From an uncultured Desulfovibrio sp. (GTDB taxonomy: Bacteria > Desulfobacterota > Desulfovibrionia > Desulfovibrionales > Desulfovibrionaceae): a DNA stretch of 64,000 nucleotides. The translations under genes were made by a program, and so were the position numbers. The DNA lies in contig NZ_CAJUBO010000008.1 of assembly GCF_910584445.1 (NCBI RefSeq), forward strand, positions 1-64,000, given 5' to 3'. This document shows, piece by piece, positions 45,138 through 52,463 of this stretch; positions within the stretch are counted from its first letter, which is position 1, and every line of letters begins with the position of its first letter. The notes under the pieces were generated by a model that did not search any database, had not been told where the DNA came from, and worked only from the letters and a program-made list of their open reading frames with translations.

Positions 45138-45866
45138 ATGCCCGGCACCAGATCCGGCGCGCTGCCGCGCGCGCTGCGCCGGGCGGGGCTTGCGCTCCTC
45201 CTGCTCGTCACCGCGCTTTCCCTTGCACGCGCTCCGGTATCGCGGGCGGCGGAGCCAAACGCGGCGGATCAGGGACCGGGCCAGCCGGACGGCACCGTCG
45301 CCCACTGCTTTGACGGCGACACGCTCAAACTCAGGGATCGGCGGGTGGTGCGCCTTGCGGGCATCGATGCGCCGGAACTGGGGCGTGGTCAGACCCAGCC
45401 GCAGTATTATGCCCGCGAGGCAAAGGCGGAACTGGAGCGGCTCGCCACGGGCCGGCAGGTGGCCCTGCTGGCCGCCGGCGTGAACGACCATGACCGTCAT
45501 GGGCGCCTGGTGGCCGAACTGCGCCTTGCGGACGGCCGCTCGCTCAATGAGCTTATGGTGGCTTCCGGGGCGGCCTTTTTCTATCCGCACCGGGATCTTG
45601 GGCCGGAATTTCAGGAACGCCTGCGCGATCTTCAGGCACAGGCCATCCACGAACGGCGCGGTCTCTGGGCGCACCTGCTTTCCCTGCCCCTGGCGCGCGA
45701 AACCTATGTGGGCAACCGCGCCTCGCTTCGCTTTTTTCCCGTGAACTGCCCCGAGGCGCGGCACATCAAGCCGCGCAACCGCATCCATTTCGGCACGCTC
45801 ATGGATGCCTTCCTTGCCGGCTACGCCCCCGCCCGCATCTGCGTGTTCTGGCCGGAAGCCAGGTAG
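45138..45866 (+). CDS. Exported thermonuclease (SNase) with intact active site
   Basis: 242 residues. A twin-arginine-containing hydrophobic leader (RRAGLALLLLVTALSLARA) suggests export. The SNase domain keeps the catalytic set: Arg72, Asp77 and Glu80 in VRLAGIDAPE and Arg123 in DRHGR, plus FDGDTL. It therefore probably degrades DNA/RNA outside the cytoplasm with calcium. ATG 45138 is chosen for GAGAG upstream; ATG 45123 within rpoD is an alternative. It follows rpoD by 4 bases, an unusual tail for this operon. Confidence 0.85.
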   Translation: MPGTRSGALPRALRRAGLALLLLVTALSLARAPVSRAAEPNAADQGPGQPDGTVAHCFDGDTLKLRDRRVVRLAGIDAPELGRGQTQPQYYAREAKAELERLATGRQVALLAAGVNDHDRHGRLVAELRLADGRSLNELMVASGAAFFYPHRDLGPEFQERLRDLQAQAIHERRGLWAHLLSLPLARETYVGNRASLRFFPVNCPEARHIKPRNRIHFGTLMDAFLAGYAPARICVFWPEAR

Positions 45867-46062
45867 GGCATGCCGCCTGCCGGCCACGCGCGCAGCAGGC
45901 GCCCCAAAAGACAGGCGCTGATTTTTCACGAGGACGCATGAGGCGCCCGCCCTTCCCTGCCGACGCTGCAAAAACCACGGCCCGGAAACCGCCTGCGGAC
46001 ACCGCCACGGCCTTTCCGGACGCGCGCCGGGCGCCTGCATGGCCCATGCTTCTGCCGAAGCT

Positions 46063-46944
46063 TCAGCCCTCGAAGACCCAGTGCAGGATGCGCTTGTGCA
46101 CCCGCAGCCGGTATTCGGCCTGACGCACCAGTTGCGATGCCCGGCTGGAGAGCACTGCCGGCGCCACGGGGATGGCGCGCACAGGCGAGGCGCTCAGAAA
46201 AAGGCGCGCATCGGGACGGGCTTTCGCCATCAGTTCGGGGGAGATGCCCCAGAGAGCCTGTTCCTCCGCATCCAGAGTGCCGCGGTAGCCCGCAAACACA
46301 AAGTTGGCGTCATGCACCGCCTCTTCAGGGGAATAGACAAAGCTCACCGGGCTGCCGATGCGCGCCGCACGGGCTTCCAACGCGCCTGTGTCGAACTGGC
46401 GGGGCACGGCAACGCGCAGGGCAAAGGGAAACCAGGCCGTCGCCTCGATGAGGGAATGGAGCGTGCCGTTGACGCAGCCCACCCAGGCCGCCGTCACCCC
46501 CTTGAGATAGCGTGAGATACGCAGCATGCAGGCGATGTCCGCCAGGGCATGGACGGGATGGGCGTCGGGACTGCCCGCGTTGATGACCGGGAAGCGCACT
46601 TCCGTTTCGGAAATGTTCCAGCTCGTCACCGGGAGGCCGTAGGCATAGAGGCAATCGAGGTAATAGCCGAAAATGGGCATCAGGTGTTCCTGGAAACCGC
46701 TGGCCTCTTTCTGCCAGACATCGGATTCGCAGCCTTCAAAAATGGTCGTTCCGCCCATCTGCCGCACGGCGGCGGTGACGCAGAGGCGCTCGGGCAGGGA
46801 ATGCCGGGCGAACACGAGCAGCGCCACGCGCTCGGTCATGAAGTCCGACTGCAATTTGGCGTCGGGGATGCCGATGGCCTGCTGCACGAGCATCCAGCAG
46901 ATTTCCGAACCAAGGTCCTTGATGGTCAGAACATTTCGTGCCAT
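46063..46944 (-). CDS. Ornithine/aspartate carbamoyltransferase-like protein with altered active site
   Basis: 293 residues with the two-domain carbamoyltransferase layout: carbamoyl-phosphate side (1-135), then Rossmann side with AAWVGCVNGTLHSLIEA, HDANFVFAG and the conserved C-terminal helix SRASQLVRQAEYRLRVHKRILH. The key motifs are changed: STRTR reads SLPER (49-53), HPTQ reads HPVH (129-132), and HCLP reads SASP (251-254). Carbamoyl transfer as usually catalysed is doubtful; another ligand or reaction, or a structural role, is possible. GGAGGAAGCC precedes the ATG. It does not lie in the arg operon. Not a frameshift: the frame is clean. Confidence 0.75.
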   Translation of the reverse strand: MARNVLTIKDLGSEICWMLVQQAIGIPDAKLQSDFMTERVALLVFARHSLPERLCVTAAVRQMGGTTIFEGCESDVWQKEASGFQEHLMPIFGYYLDCLYAYGLPVTSWNISETEVRFPVINAGSPDAHPVHALADIACMLRISRYLKGVTAAWVGCVNGTLHSLIEATAWFPFALRVAVPRQFDTGALEARAARIGSPVSFVYSPEEAVHDANFVFAGYRGTLDAEEQALWGISPELMAKARPDARLFLSASPVRAIPVAPAVLSSRASQLVRQAEYRLRVHKRILHWVFEG

Positions 46945-46970
46945 GGCTTCCTCCAGAACGACAGGCGATA

Positions 46971-47076
46971 GCGCGGCGGTACCCGCGTCACGAGCAGCAG
47001 GTGGGCGGGTCCGTGTCCGAACAGCGCGGCGGTACCCGCATCAACACTAACAGGGGGGCGGCGCCGTGTCCAGACA
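46971..47076. repeat. Imperfect tandem duplication, 2 x 53 bp
   Basis: Two 53-base units (46971-47023 and 47024-47076) match at 42 of 53 positions, both starting GCGCGGCGGTACCCGC and sharing CCGTGTCC near the end. They lie between the carbamoyltransferase-like gene and the divergent HAD phosphatase gene. Confidence 0.7.
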
Positions 47077-47174
47077 ATGGGGACCCGGCTGCGAAGGGCT
47101 TGGATTTTCCGTCTCCATGGACTATCCTCGTTCGCCGCGACGGTGCCCACATCCACCGCTGACAGGGAGTCTCC

Positions 47175-47849
47175 ATGGACGCCGCGTTTTTTGACCTTGA
47201 CGGAACGCTGCTGGATACGCTTGCCGACATCGGGAATGCCTGCAACCGGATGCTGGCGGCCCACGGTTTCCCGCAGCATGCGCTCCCCGCCTATGCCGCC
47301 ATGGTGGGCAACGGCTTTACGCGCACGGTCGAGCAGGCTCTGCCCCCCACTGTCACCGCGGCGCTTTCCCGGGACGGGCTGGAAGCCCTGGCCGCCGAGG
47401 CGCGCGCCTGCTATGCGGGCGATCTGCGCGCGCATACCGTCCCCTATGACGGCATGCCGCAGGCCCTGGCCGCGCTTGCGGACAGGGGCATGACCCTCGC
47501 CGTGCTTTCCAACAAGCCCGATGCCTGGACGGTCGCGCTGATCAGCCATTTTTTTCCGGAGATCCCGTTCGCGCTTGTCCGCGGCGCGCGCCCGGGGGTC
47601 CCGCTCAAACCCGACCCGGAAGCGCCGCGCGCCATGCTGGCCGAGCTTGGCCTTCAGGCCGGGCGTTGCGCCTATGTGGGCGACAGCGATGTGGATATGC
47701 GTACGGCGCTCAATGCCGGCATGGTGCCTGTCGGCGCGGCCTGGGGCTTCCGCGGCGGCGGGGAGCTGCTCCAGGCGGGCGCGCGCCTGCTTGCCGCGCT
47801 GCCGGAGGAGCTTCCGGCCCTTCTGGATACTGCCCCCGCCGCCAGGTGA
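47175..47849 (+). CDS. gph: HAD family phosphatase, probable phosphoglycolate phosphatase
   Basis: 224 residues. HAD motif I FFDLDGTLLDT with Asp7 nucleophile and Asp9, motif II VLSNKPD, motif III lysine in PLKPDP, and motif IV YVGDSDVDM, with a helical C1 cap (about 16-85). Sequence pattern and length fit Gph, which removes 2-phosphoglycolate made during DNA end repair. AGGGAG lies 5 bases before the ATG. The ferredoxin-like gene begins 7 bases after its stop. Confidence 0.87.
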   Translation: MDAAFFDLDGTLLDTLADIGNACNRMLAAHGFPQHALPAYAAMVGNGFTRTVEQALPPTVTAALSRDGLEALAAEARACYAGDLRAHTVPYDGMPQALAALADRGMTLAVLSNKPDAWTVALISHFFPEIPFALVRGARPGVPLKPDPEAPRAMLAELGLQAGRCAYVGDSDVDMRTALNAGMVPVGAAWGFRGGGELLQAGARLLAALPEELPALLDTAPAAR

Positions 47850-47856
47850 GGTTGCC

Positions 47857-48561
47857 ATGCTTCGGCCCATCATTGAGATCGATGAGGAAAAGTGCAACGG
47901 GTGCGGCCAGTGCGTCCTTGACTGCGCCGAGGGCGCTCTCGCCATTGTGGATGGCAAGGCGCGCCTGATCGGCGATATGTATTGTGACGGACTCGGGGCC
48001 TGCCTCAACTGCCCTCAGGGCGCCCTGACCCTGAACACGCGTGAGGCCGCGCCCTTTGACGAGGCGGCGGCCCTGGCGGCCAGGGCGCGCCGCGAAGCAT
48101 CCGGCGCGGCCTCCGGTGGCTGCCCCGGCAGCGCGGCGCGCGCCCTCAGACCCCTGATGCCCCATGGAGGGGAAAGGAGCCACGCCGCAGCGCAGGAAGG
48201 CGCTCTCGCGGCGCAGTTACCCGCATGGCCCGTCAAGCTGGCGCTCGTGCCGCCGGCGGCCCCGTTCCTGCGCGGCGCGCGGCTGCTGCTCACGGCCGAC
48301 TGCGCGAGCCTGGCCCTGCCGGACCTCCACGCGCATTGGCTCACAGGGCACATCCCGCTGCTCGCCTGCCCCAAGCTCGAAGACCACGCCGCCCTTCGGG
48401 AACGGCTGGGCGCCATCATCAGGGAGGCCGCTCCCGCCGGCATCACCATCCTGCGGATGAGCGTGCCCTGCTGCGGCGCGCTCGGCCGCCTGGCGGAACA
48501 GGCCATGGCAGCCTGCGGCGGCAATGTCCCGCTGGCGACGCATACGGTCCGGCTGCCGTAG
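47857..48561 (+). CDS. Two-cluster ferredoxin-like 4Fe-4S protein
   Basis: 234 residues. The first 60 carry ferredoxin motifs: Cys13, 16, 19, 23 (CNGCGQCVLDC) and Cys43, 49, 52 (CDGLGACLNCP). The remaining part is a separate domain (about 120-234) with WPVKLALVPPAAPFLRGARLLLTADCASL and a CC pair in RMSVPCCGALG, a layout seen in iron-sulfur proteins related to anaerobic redox complexes and often annotated only as 4Fe-4S binding protein. The electron partner is unknown. GAGG precedes the ATG; likely co-transcribed with gph. Confidence 0.85.
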   Translation: MLRPIIEIDEEKCNGCGQCVLDCAEGALAIVDGKARLIGDMYCDGLGACLNCPQGALTLNTREAAPFDEAAALAARARREASGAASGGCPGSAARALRPLMPHGGERSHAAAQEGALAAQLPAWPVKLALVPPAAPFLRGARLLLTADCASLALPDLHAHWLTGHIPLLACPKLEDHAALRERLGAIIREAAPAGITILRMSVPCCGALGRLAEQAMAACGGNVPLATHTVRLP

Positions 48562-48680
48562 CGCATTTTGCCGGGGAAAATATCTGTACGGCAGAGATCT
48601 CCCTCAGGTTTCGCTGCTGTCATTTCCCCGCAGAGCGGGACAATCGGCGGAAAAGCGCGGTTTTTCGCCATATGCGGCGC

Positions 48681-48735
48681 GGGCGTCCGCTCCCGCAGCC
48701 GCCGGAGCGTTTCCGCGGTTCCATTGTGAAAGCGC
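48681..48735 (+). repeat. Dispersed 55-bp repeat, copy A
   Basis: Matches the reverse complement of 52347-52401 at 47 of 55 positions, including a 19-base identical core starting CTCCCGCAGCCGCCGGAGC. Both copies are intergenic and in opposite orientation, flanking metA-rrf2-nifU-nifS. Confidence 0.8.
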
Positions 48736-48791
48736 TCCCGAGGCGTCCGCCTTGTGGCCGCGCCCTTCCGCGCTGCTGAAGACGGATCCCA

Positions 48792-48819
48792 TTGACAAAT
48801 CCTAGCAAAAGACTATGTT
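48792..48819 (+). promoter_or_regulatory. Promoter of metA
   Basis: Perfect -35 TTGACA (48792-48797), 16-base spacer, -10 TATGTT (48814-48819), 78 bases before the metA ATG. Likely also reads into rrf2-nifU-nifS, since only 39 bases separate metA and rrf2. Confidence 0.65.
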
Positions 48820-48897
48820 TTGCGGGCGCCGGAACCCGACAAGCCGCGGGTCCGCGCCGCCCGCCAACAGCCCCGGCCCTTTCCACGGGAGGAACCG

Positions 48898-49839
48898 ATG
48901 CCCATCAAAATTCCCGCAGATCTTCCCGCCCGCGCGGCGCTGGCGAGCGAAAACATCTTCGTCATGACGGACGAACGGGCAGACCGGCAGGACATACGCC
49001 CGCTGGAGATCGCCATCGTCAATCTCATGCCCACCAAGATCGCCACGGAAACGCAGCTCCTGCGCCTGCTCGGCAATTCTCCCATCCAGGTGAACATCAC
49101 CCTGTTGCGGACGGCGGCCCATGAATCGCGCAATACGCCCGTGCAGCATCTCGAACGCTTTTACAAAACGTTTGACGAAATCCGCCACAAAAGCTTTGAC
49201 GGCATGGTCATCACCGGCGCCCCGGTGGAGCATCTTCCCTTCGATCAGGTGGACTACTGGGACGAGCTTGTCGGGATCATGACCTTCGCCCGGGAGCGCG
49301 TCTATTCCACCCTGTATCTCTGCTGGGCCGCCCAGGCTGCCCTGCACCACTTTTACGGCGTGCCCAAGCATGTGCTGCCGGGCAAGGTCTCCGGCATCTT
49401 CTGCCATGAGGTGCTCCGGCCGGAGTGCCGCCTGTTCCGCGGATTCGACGATGAGTTTCTCGCGCCCCATTCCCGCCATACCGAAGTGCGTACGGAAGAC
49501 GTGCTCCGGCATCCTGAGCTGCGCATCCTTGCGGAATCCGCCGAAGCGGGCCTTGCCGTGGTGGAGAGCCGGGACCAGCGCCAGGTCTTCATGACCGGCC
49601 ATCTGGAATATGACCGGGGCACTCTGGACGCGGAATACAGGAGGGATCTCGCCAGGGGCGACGATCCCGCCATCCCGCGCCACTACTATCCCGGCGATGA
49701 CCCGGATGTCATGCCGCTCATGACCTGGCGCGCGCACGCCCATCTTTTTTACAGCAACTGGCTCAACTACTACGTCTATCAGGAAACCCCCTTCAGCCTC
49801 ACCGCCCTTGCCCGGGACGACGGGGAACGCGCGTCCTGA
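48898..49839 (+). CDS. metA: Homoserine O-acyltransferase MetA
   Basis: 313 residues; acylates homoserine at the entry to methionine synthesis. Glutamine-amidotransferase-like fold with catalytic Cys142 (YLCWAAQAALHHFYG), His235 and Glu237 (GHLEYD). Residue 111 is Glu (GAPVEHLPF); in this family Glu111 has been linked to acetyl-CoA use and Gly111 to succinyl-CoA, so O-acetylation is the better guess. GGGAGGAACCG precedes the ATG at 48898; a longer frame upstream overlaps the promoter leader. Confidence 0.95.
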   Translation: MPIKIPADLPARAALASENIFVMTDERADRQDIRPLEIAIVNLMPTKIATETQLLRLLGNSPIQVNITLLRTAAHESRNTPVQHLERFYKTFDEIRHKSFDGMVITGAPVEHLPFDQVDYWDELVGIMTFARERVYSTLYLCWAAQAALHHFYGVPKHVLPGKVSGIFCHEVLRPECRLFRGFDDEFLAPHSRHTEVRTEDVLRHPELRILAESAEAGLAVVESRDQRQVFMTGHLEYDRGTLDAEYRRDLARGDDPAIPRHYYPGDDPDVMPLMTWRAHAHLFYSNWLNYYVYQETPFSLTALARDDGERAS

Positions 49840-49878
49840 CGGACGCCCGAGGCTCCGCCAAAGGAGACTGCCTTTTCC

Positions 49879-50367
49879 ATGCGATTTTCCACACGAACAC
49901 GCTATGGCCTGCGTTTTCTGCTGCGCCTGGCGGCCCAGCCGGAAGGCTGCCTGCTCCAGCTCGGCCAGGTGGCGAAAGAGGAACGCATCTCCTCCGGCTA
50001 TCTGGAACAGATCGTCCGGGCGCTCAAACCGCTCGGCATCCTGCGGGCCGTGCGCGGCACGGGCGGCGGCTACGCCCTCGCCAAGCCCGCCGCGGACATC
50101 AACATGGAAGATGTTTTTCTGCATCTGGAAGGCGAGATCGCGCCCGTGCGCTGCCTTACCACCAACACGCTCTGCACGCATGAGGGGCAGTGCTCCACCC
50201 GGGCCTTCTGGCAGGCCCTCGACAGGCATATGCGCGATTTTCTGCGGCGCCGTACCTTGCAGGAGTTGAGCGAACAGTGCAAGAATACCCCGGGCGCCGG
50301 CTCCGCCTCGGGCGACAGGGGCGAAGAGCGCCCCATTTCAGGAGGATCATATGTGGAATTACACTGA
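49879..50367 (+). CDS. Rrf2 family regulator, IscR-like
   Basis: 162 residues. Winged helix with MRFSTRTRYGLRFLLRLA, ISSGYLEQIVRALKPLGIL and RGTGGGYALAK. Three cysteines, Cys92, Cys99 and Cys105, sit where IscR ligates its [2Fe-2S] cluster (Cys92, 98, 104), so it probably senses cluster status and controls the nifU-nifS genes it overlaps. AGGAG is seen upstream. nifU starts inside its last codons (17-bp overlap), coupling translation. No IscR-type operator was identified by eye. Confidence 0.9.
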   Translation: MRFSTRTRYGLRFLLRLAAQPEGCLLQLGQVAKEERISSGYLEQIVRALKPLGILRAVRGTGGGYALAKPAADINMEDVFLHLEGEIAPVRCLTTNTLCTHEGQCSTRAFWQALDRHMRDFLRRRTLQELSEQCKNTPGAGSASGDRGEERPISGGSYVELH

Positions 50368-51187
50368 GGCCGTCCATGACCACTTCCTGCATCCGCATAA
50401 CGCCGGTCCCATCCCGGACGCCAATGCCATCGGCGAGGTGGGCAGTCTCGCCTGCGGCGATGCGCTCAAGCTTTATCTGAAGATCAGCGATGCGGGCGTC
50501 ATCGAGAACGCGGGTTTCGAGACCTTTGGCTGCGCCAGCGCCATCGCCTCAAGCTCGGTGCTGACGGACATGATCAAGGGCATGACCGTGGACGAAGCCC
50601 TCAAGCTCACCAACAAGGATATCGCCAACGCGCTGGGTGGCCTGCCCAAGCAGAAAATGCACTGTTCGGTCATGGGCCAGGAGGCGCTGGAGGCCGCCAT
50701 CCGCCAGTGGAAGGGCGAACCCGCGGTGCCGCATGCCCATGAGGAAGGCAGGCTCGTCTGCAAGTGCTTCGGCGTGACGGATGCCCAGATCATCCGCGCC
50801 ATCCGCGAGAACAACCTCAAGACCGTCGAGGAAGTCACCGCCTATACCAAGGCCGGCGGCGCCTGCGGCGAATGTCAGGACGAGATCGCCGAGATCCTCG
50901 CCACGGAGCTGAAGCAGAAGCCCCTGCAGGAACTCAAGCCCCGGCCGCGCCTCACCAATGTCCAGCGCATGCAGCAGGTCCTCAAGGTCATCGACGAGGA
51001 GATCCGGCCCCAGCTTGCGGCCGATGGCGGTGATATCGAGCTTGTGGATGTGGACGGCAAGCGCGTGGTGGTGGCCCTGCACGGCCGCTGTTCGCAGTGC
51101 CGTTCCAGCAACGTGACCATCGGCAACCTGGTGGAGCGACTCCTGCGCGAGCATGTGGAGCCGGACATCGTGGTCGAGGAGGCCTGA
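50351..51187 (+). CDS. nifU: Iron-sulfur cluster scaffold protein NifU
   Basis: 278 residues in three parts: IscU-like scaffold with Cys35, Cys61 and Cys105; central BFD-like [2Fe-2S] domain with Cys137, Cys139, Cys172 and Cys175; and a C-terminal Nfu domain with CSQC at 247-250. Full NifU, assembling clusters with NifS-supplied sulfur. AGGAGG lies 7 bases before ATG 50351, inside the end of rrf2. No nif nitrogenase genes are present, so it probably serves general cluster assembly, as in epsilon- and deltaproteobacterial NIF systems. Confidence 0.96.
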   Translation: MWNYTEAVHDHFLHPHNAGPIPDANAIGEVGSLACGDALKLYLKISDAGVIENAGFETFGCASAIASSSVLTDMIKGMTVDEALKLTNKDIANALGGLPKQKMHCSVMGQEALEAAIRQWKGEPAVPHAHEEGRLVCKCFGVTDAQIIRAIRENNLKTVEEVTAYTKAGGACGECQDEIAEILATELKQKPLQELKPRPRLTNVQRMQQVLKVIDEEIRPQLAADGGDIELVDVDGKRVVVALHGRCSQCRSSNVTIGNLVERLLREHVEPDIVVEEA

Positions 51188-51190
51188 GCC

Positions 51191-52345
51191 ATGAATACCG
51201 TGTATCTGGACAACAACGCCACCACGGCCGTCGCCCCCGAAGTGCTCGACGCCATGCTCCCCTACTTCGGCGAGCTGTATGGCAACCCCTCGAGCATGCA
51301 CACCTTCGGCGGTCAGGTGGCCGAAGCCCTGGAAACGGCGCGCGAACGTCTCGCCGCCCTGCTTGGCGCGGACCCGGACGAAGTCCTCTTCACCTCCTGC
51401 GGTTCCGAAAGCGATAACGCGGCCATCTGGTCGGCCCTGCAAAGCCAGCCGGAACGGCGCCACATCATCACCACCCGCGTGGAGCACCCGGCGGTGCTGA
51501 GCGTCTGCCGCTACTGGGAGCGCCAGGGCTACCGCGTGACCATGCTCGGCGTGGATGCCAGGGGACGCCTTGACCTGGAGGAATACGCCGCAGCCCTCGG
51601 CGACGACACGGCCATCGTTTCCGTCATGTTCGCCAATAACGAGGTGGGCAATATCTATCCCATCCAGCGGATGGCGGAGATGGCGAAGGAGCGGGGCATC
51701 CTCTTCCATACGGACGCGGTGCAGGCCGTGGGCAAGGTGCCCATCGACCTTCACCACCTGCCGGTGGACATGCTCTCCCTTTCCGGGCACAAGCTGCATG
51801 CGCCCAAAGGCATCGGCGCGCTCTACATCCGCAAGGGCGTGCGCTTTCGCCCGCTGTTGCGCGGCGGCCATCAGGAACGCGGCCGGCGCGCGGGCACGGA
51901 AAATGTGCCCTATATCGTGGGCCTGGGCATGGCCGCGCAACTCTGCGCGGACTTCATGCAAAAGGAACGCGTGGATGTGGCGCTGCTCCGCGACAGAATG
52001 GAAGCGGGCCTGCTTGAGCGCATCCCGGACAGCCGCGTCAACGGCGATACGCAGAACAGGCTGCCCAATACCTCCAACATCTCCTTCAAGAATGTGGAGG
52101 GCGAGGCTATCCTGCTCATGCTCGACCGTCTGGGCATCGCCGCCAGCTCCGGCTCGGCCTGTACCTCCGGCAGCCTGGAACCCTCCCATGTGCTCCGCGC
52201 CATGGGCGTGCCCTTCAACTACGCCCACGGTTCCATCCGCCTTTCCCTGTCGCGCTACACCACAGGGGAGGAGGTGGACTATGTGCTCGCCAACTTCCCG
52301 GGCGTCATCGAGACCCTGCGGGCCATCTCGCCGTTCAAGGGATAA
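51191..52345 (+). CDS. nifS: Cysteine desulfurase NifS
   Basis: 384 residues, PLP class V aminotransferase fold. His99 (TRVEHPAV), PLP Lys201 (SLSGHKLHAPKGIG), RRAGTENV near 231, and catalytic Cys324 in ASSGSACTSG are intact; the short insertion around Cys fits group I (NifS/IscS) enzymes. It takes sulfur from cysteine for NifU. The start is 3 bases after the nifU stop. Confidence 0.96.
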   Translation: MNTVYLDNNATTAVAPEVLDAMLPYFGELYGNPSSMHTFGGQVAEALETARERLAALLGADPDEVLFTSCGSESDNAAIWSALQSQPERRHIITTRVEHPAVLSVCRYWERQGYRVTMLGVDARGRLDLEEYAAALGDDTAIVSVMFANNEVGNIYPIQRMAEMAKERGILFHTDAVQAVGKVPIDLHHLPVDMLSLSGHKLHAPKGIGALYIRKGVRFRPLLRGGHQERGRRAGTENVPYIVGLGMAAQLCADFMQKERVDVALLRDRMEAGLLERIPDSRVNGDTQNRLPNTSNISFKNVEGEAILLMLDRLGIAASSGSACTSGSLEPSHVLRAMGVPFNYAHGSIRLSLSRYTTGEEVDYVLANFPGVIETLRAISPFKG

Positions 52346-52346
52346 G

Positions 52347-52401
52347 GCGTTTTCGCAATGGAATCGCGTGAACGCTCCGGCGGCTGCGGGAGAAGATGCC
52401 C
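52347..52401 (-). repeat. Dispersed 55-bp repeat, copy B
   Basis: Inverted partner of copy A at 48681-48735 (47 of 55 identical), starting 2 bases after the nifS stop and filling half of the 118-bp gap before hydF. Confidence 0.8.
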
Positions 52402-52463
52402 GCCTGCCGGCTGCACGGGTCCCCCCGGCAACGGCTGCCGCGAACGGAGAGGCTGCGGACCCC

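Larger units (their letters stand above)
48562..48897. other. Gene-free stretch upstream of metA
   Basis: 336 bases. It holds one arm of the dispersed 55-bp repeat (48681-48735), the metA promoter (48792-48819) and a GC-rich leader of about 70 bases. I looked for a SAM riboswitch in the leader and saw no convincing fold or consensus. Confidence 0.55.

Noticed and set aside
48820..48897. SAM riboswitch in the metA leader
   Set aside because: The leader is only about 70 bases, GC-rich, and shows none of the conserved SAM-I, SAM-II or SAM-V core sequences by eye.
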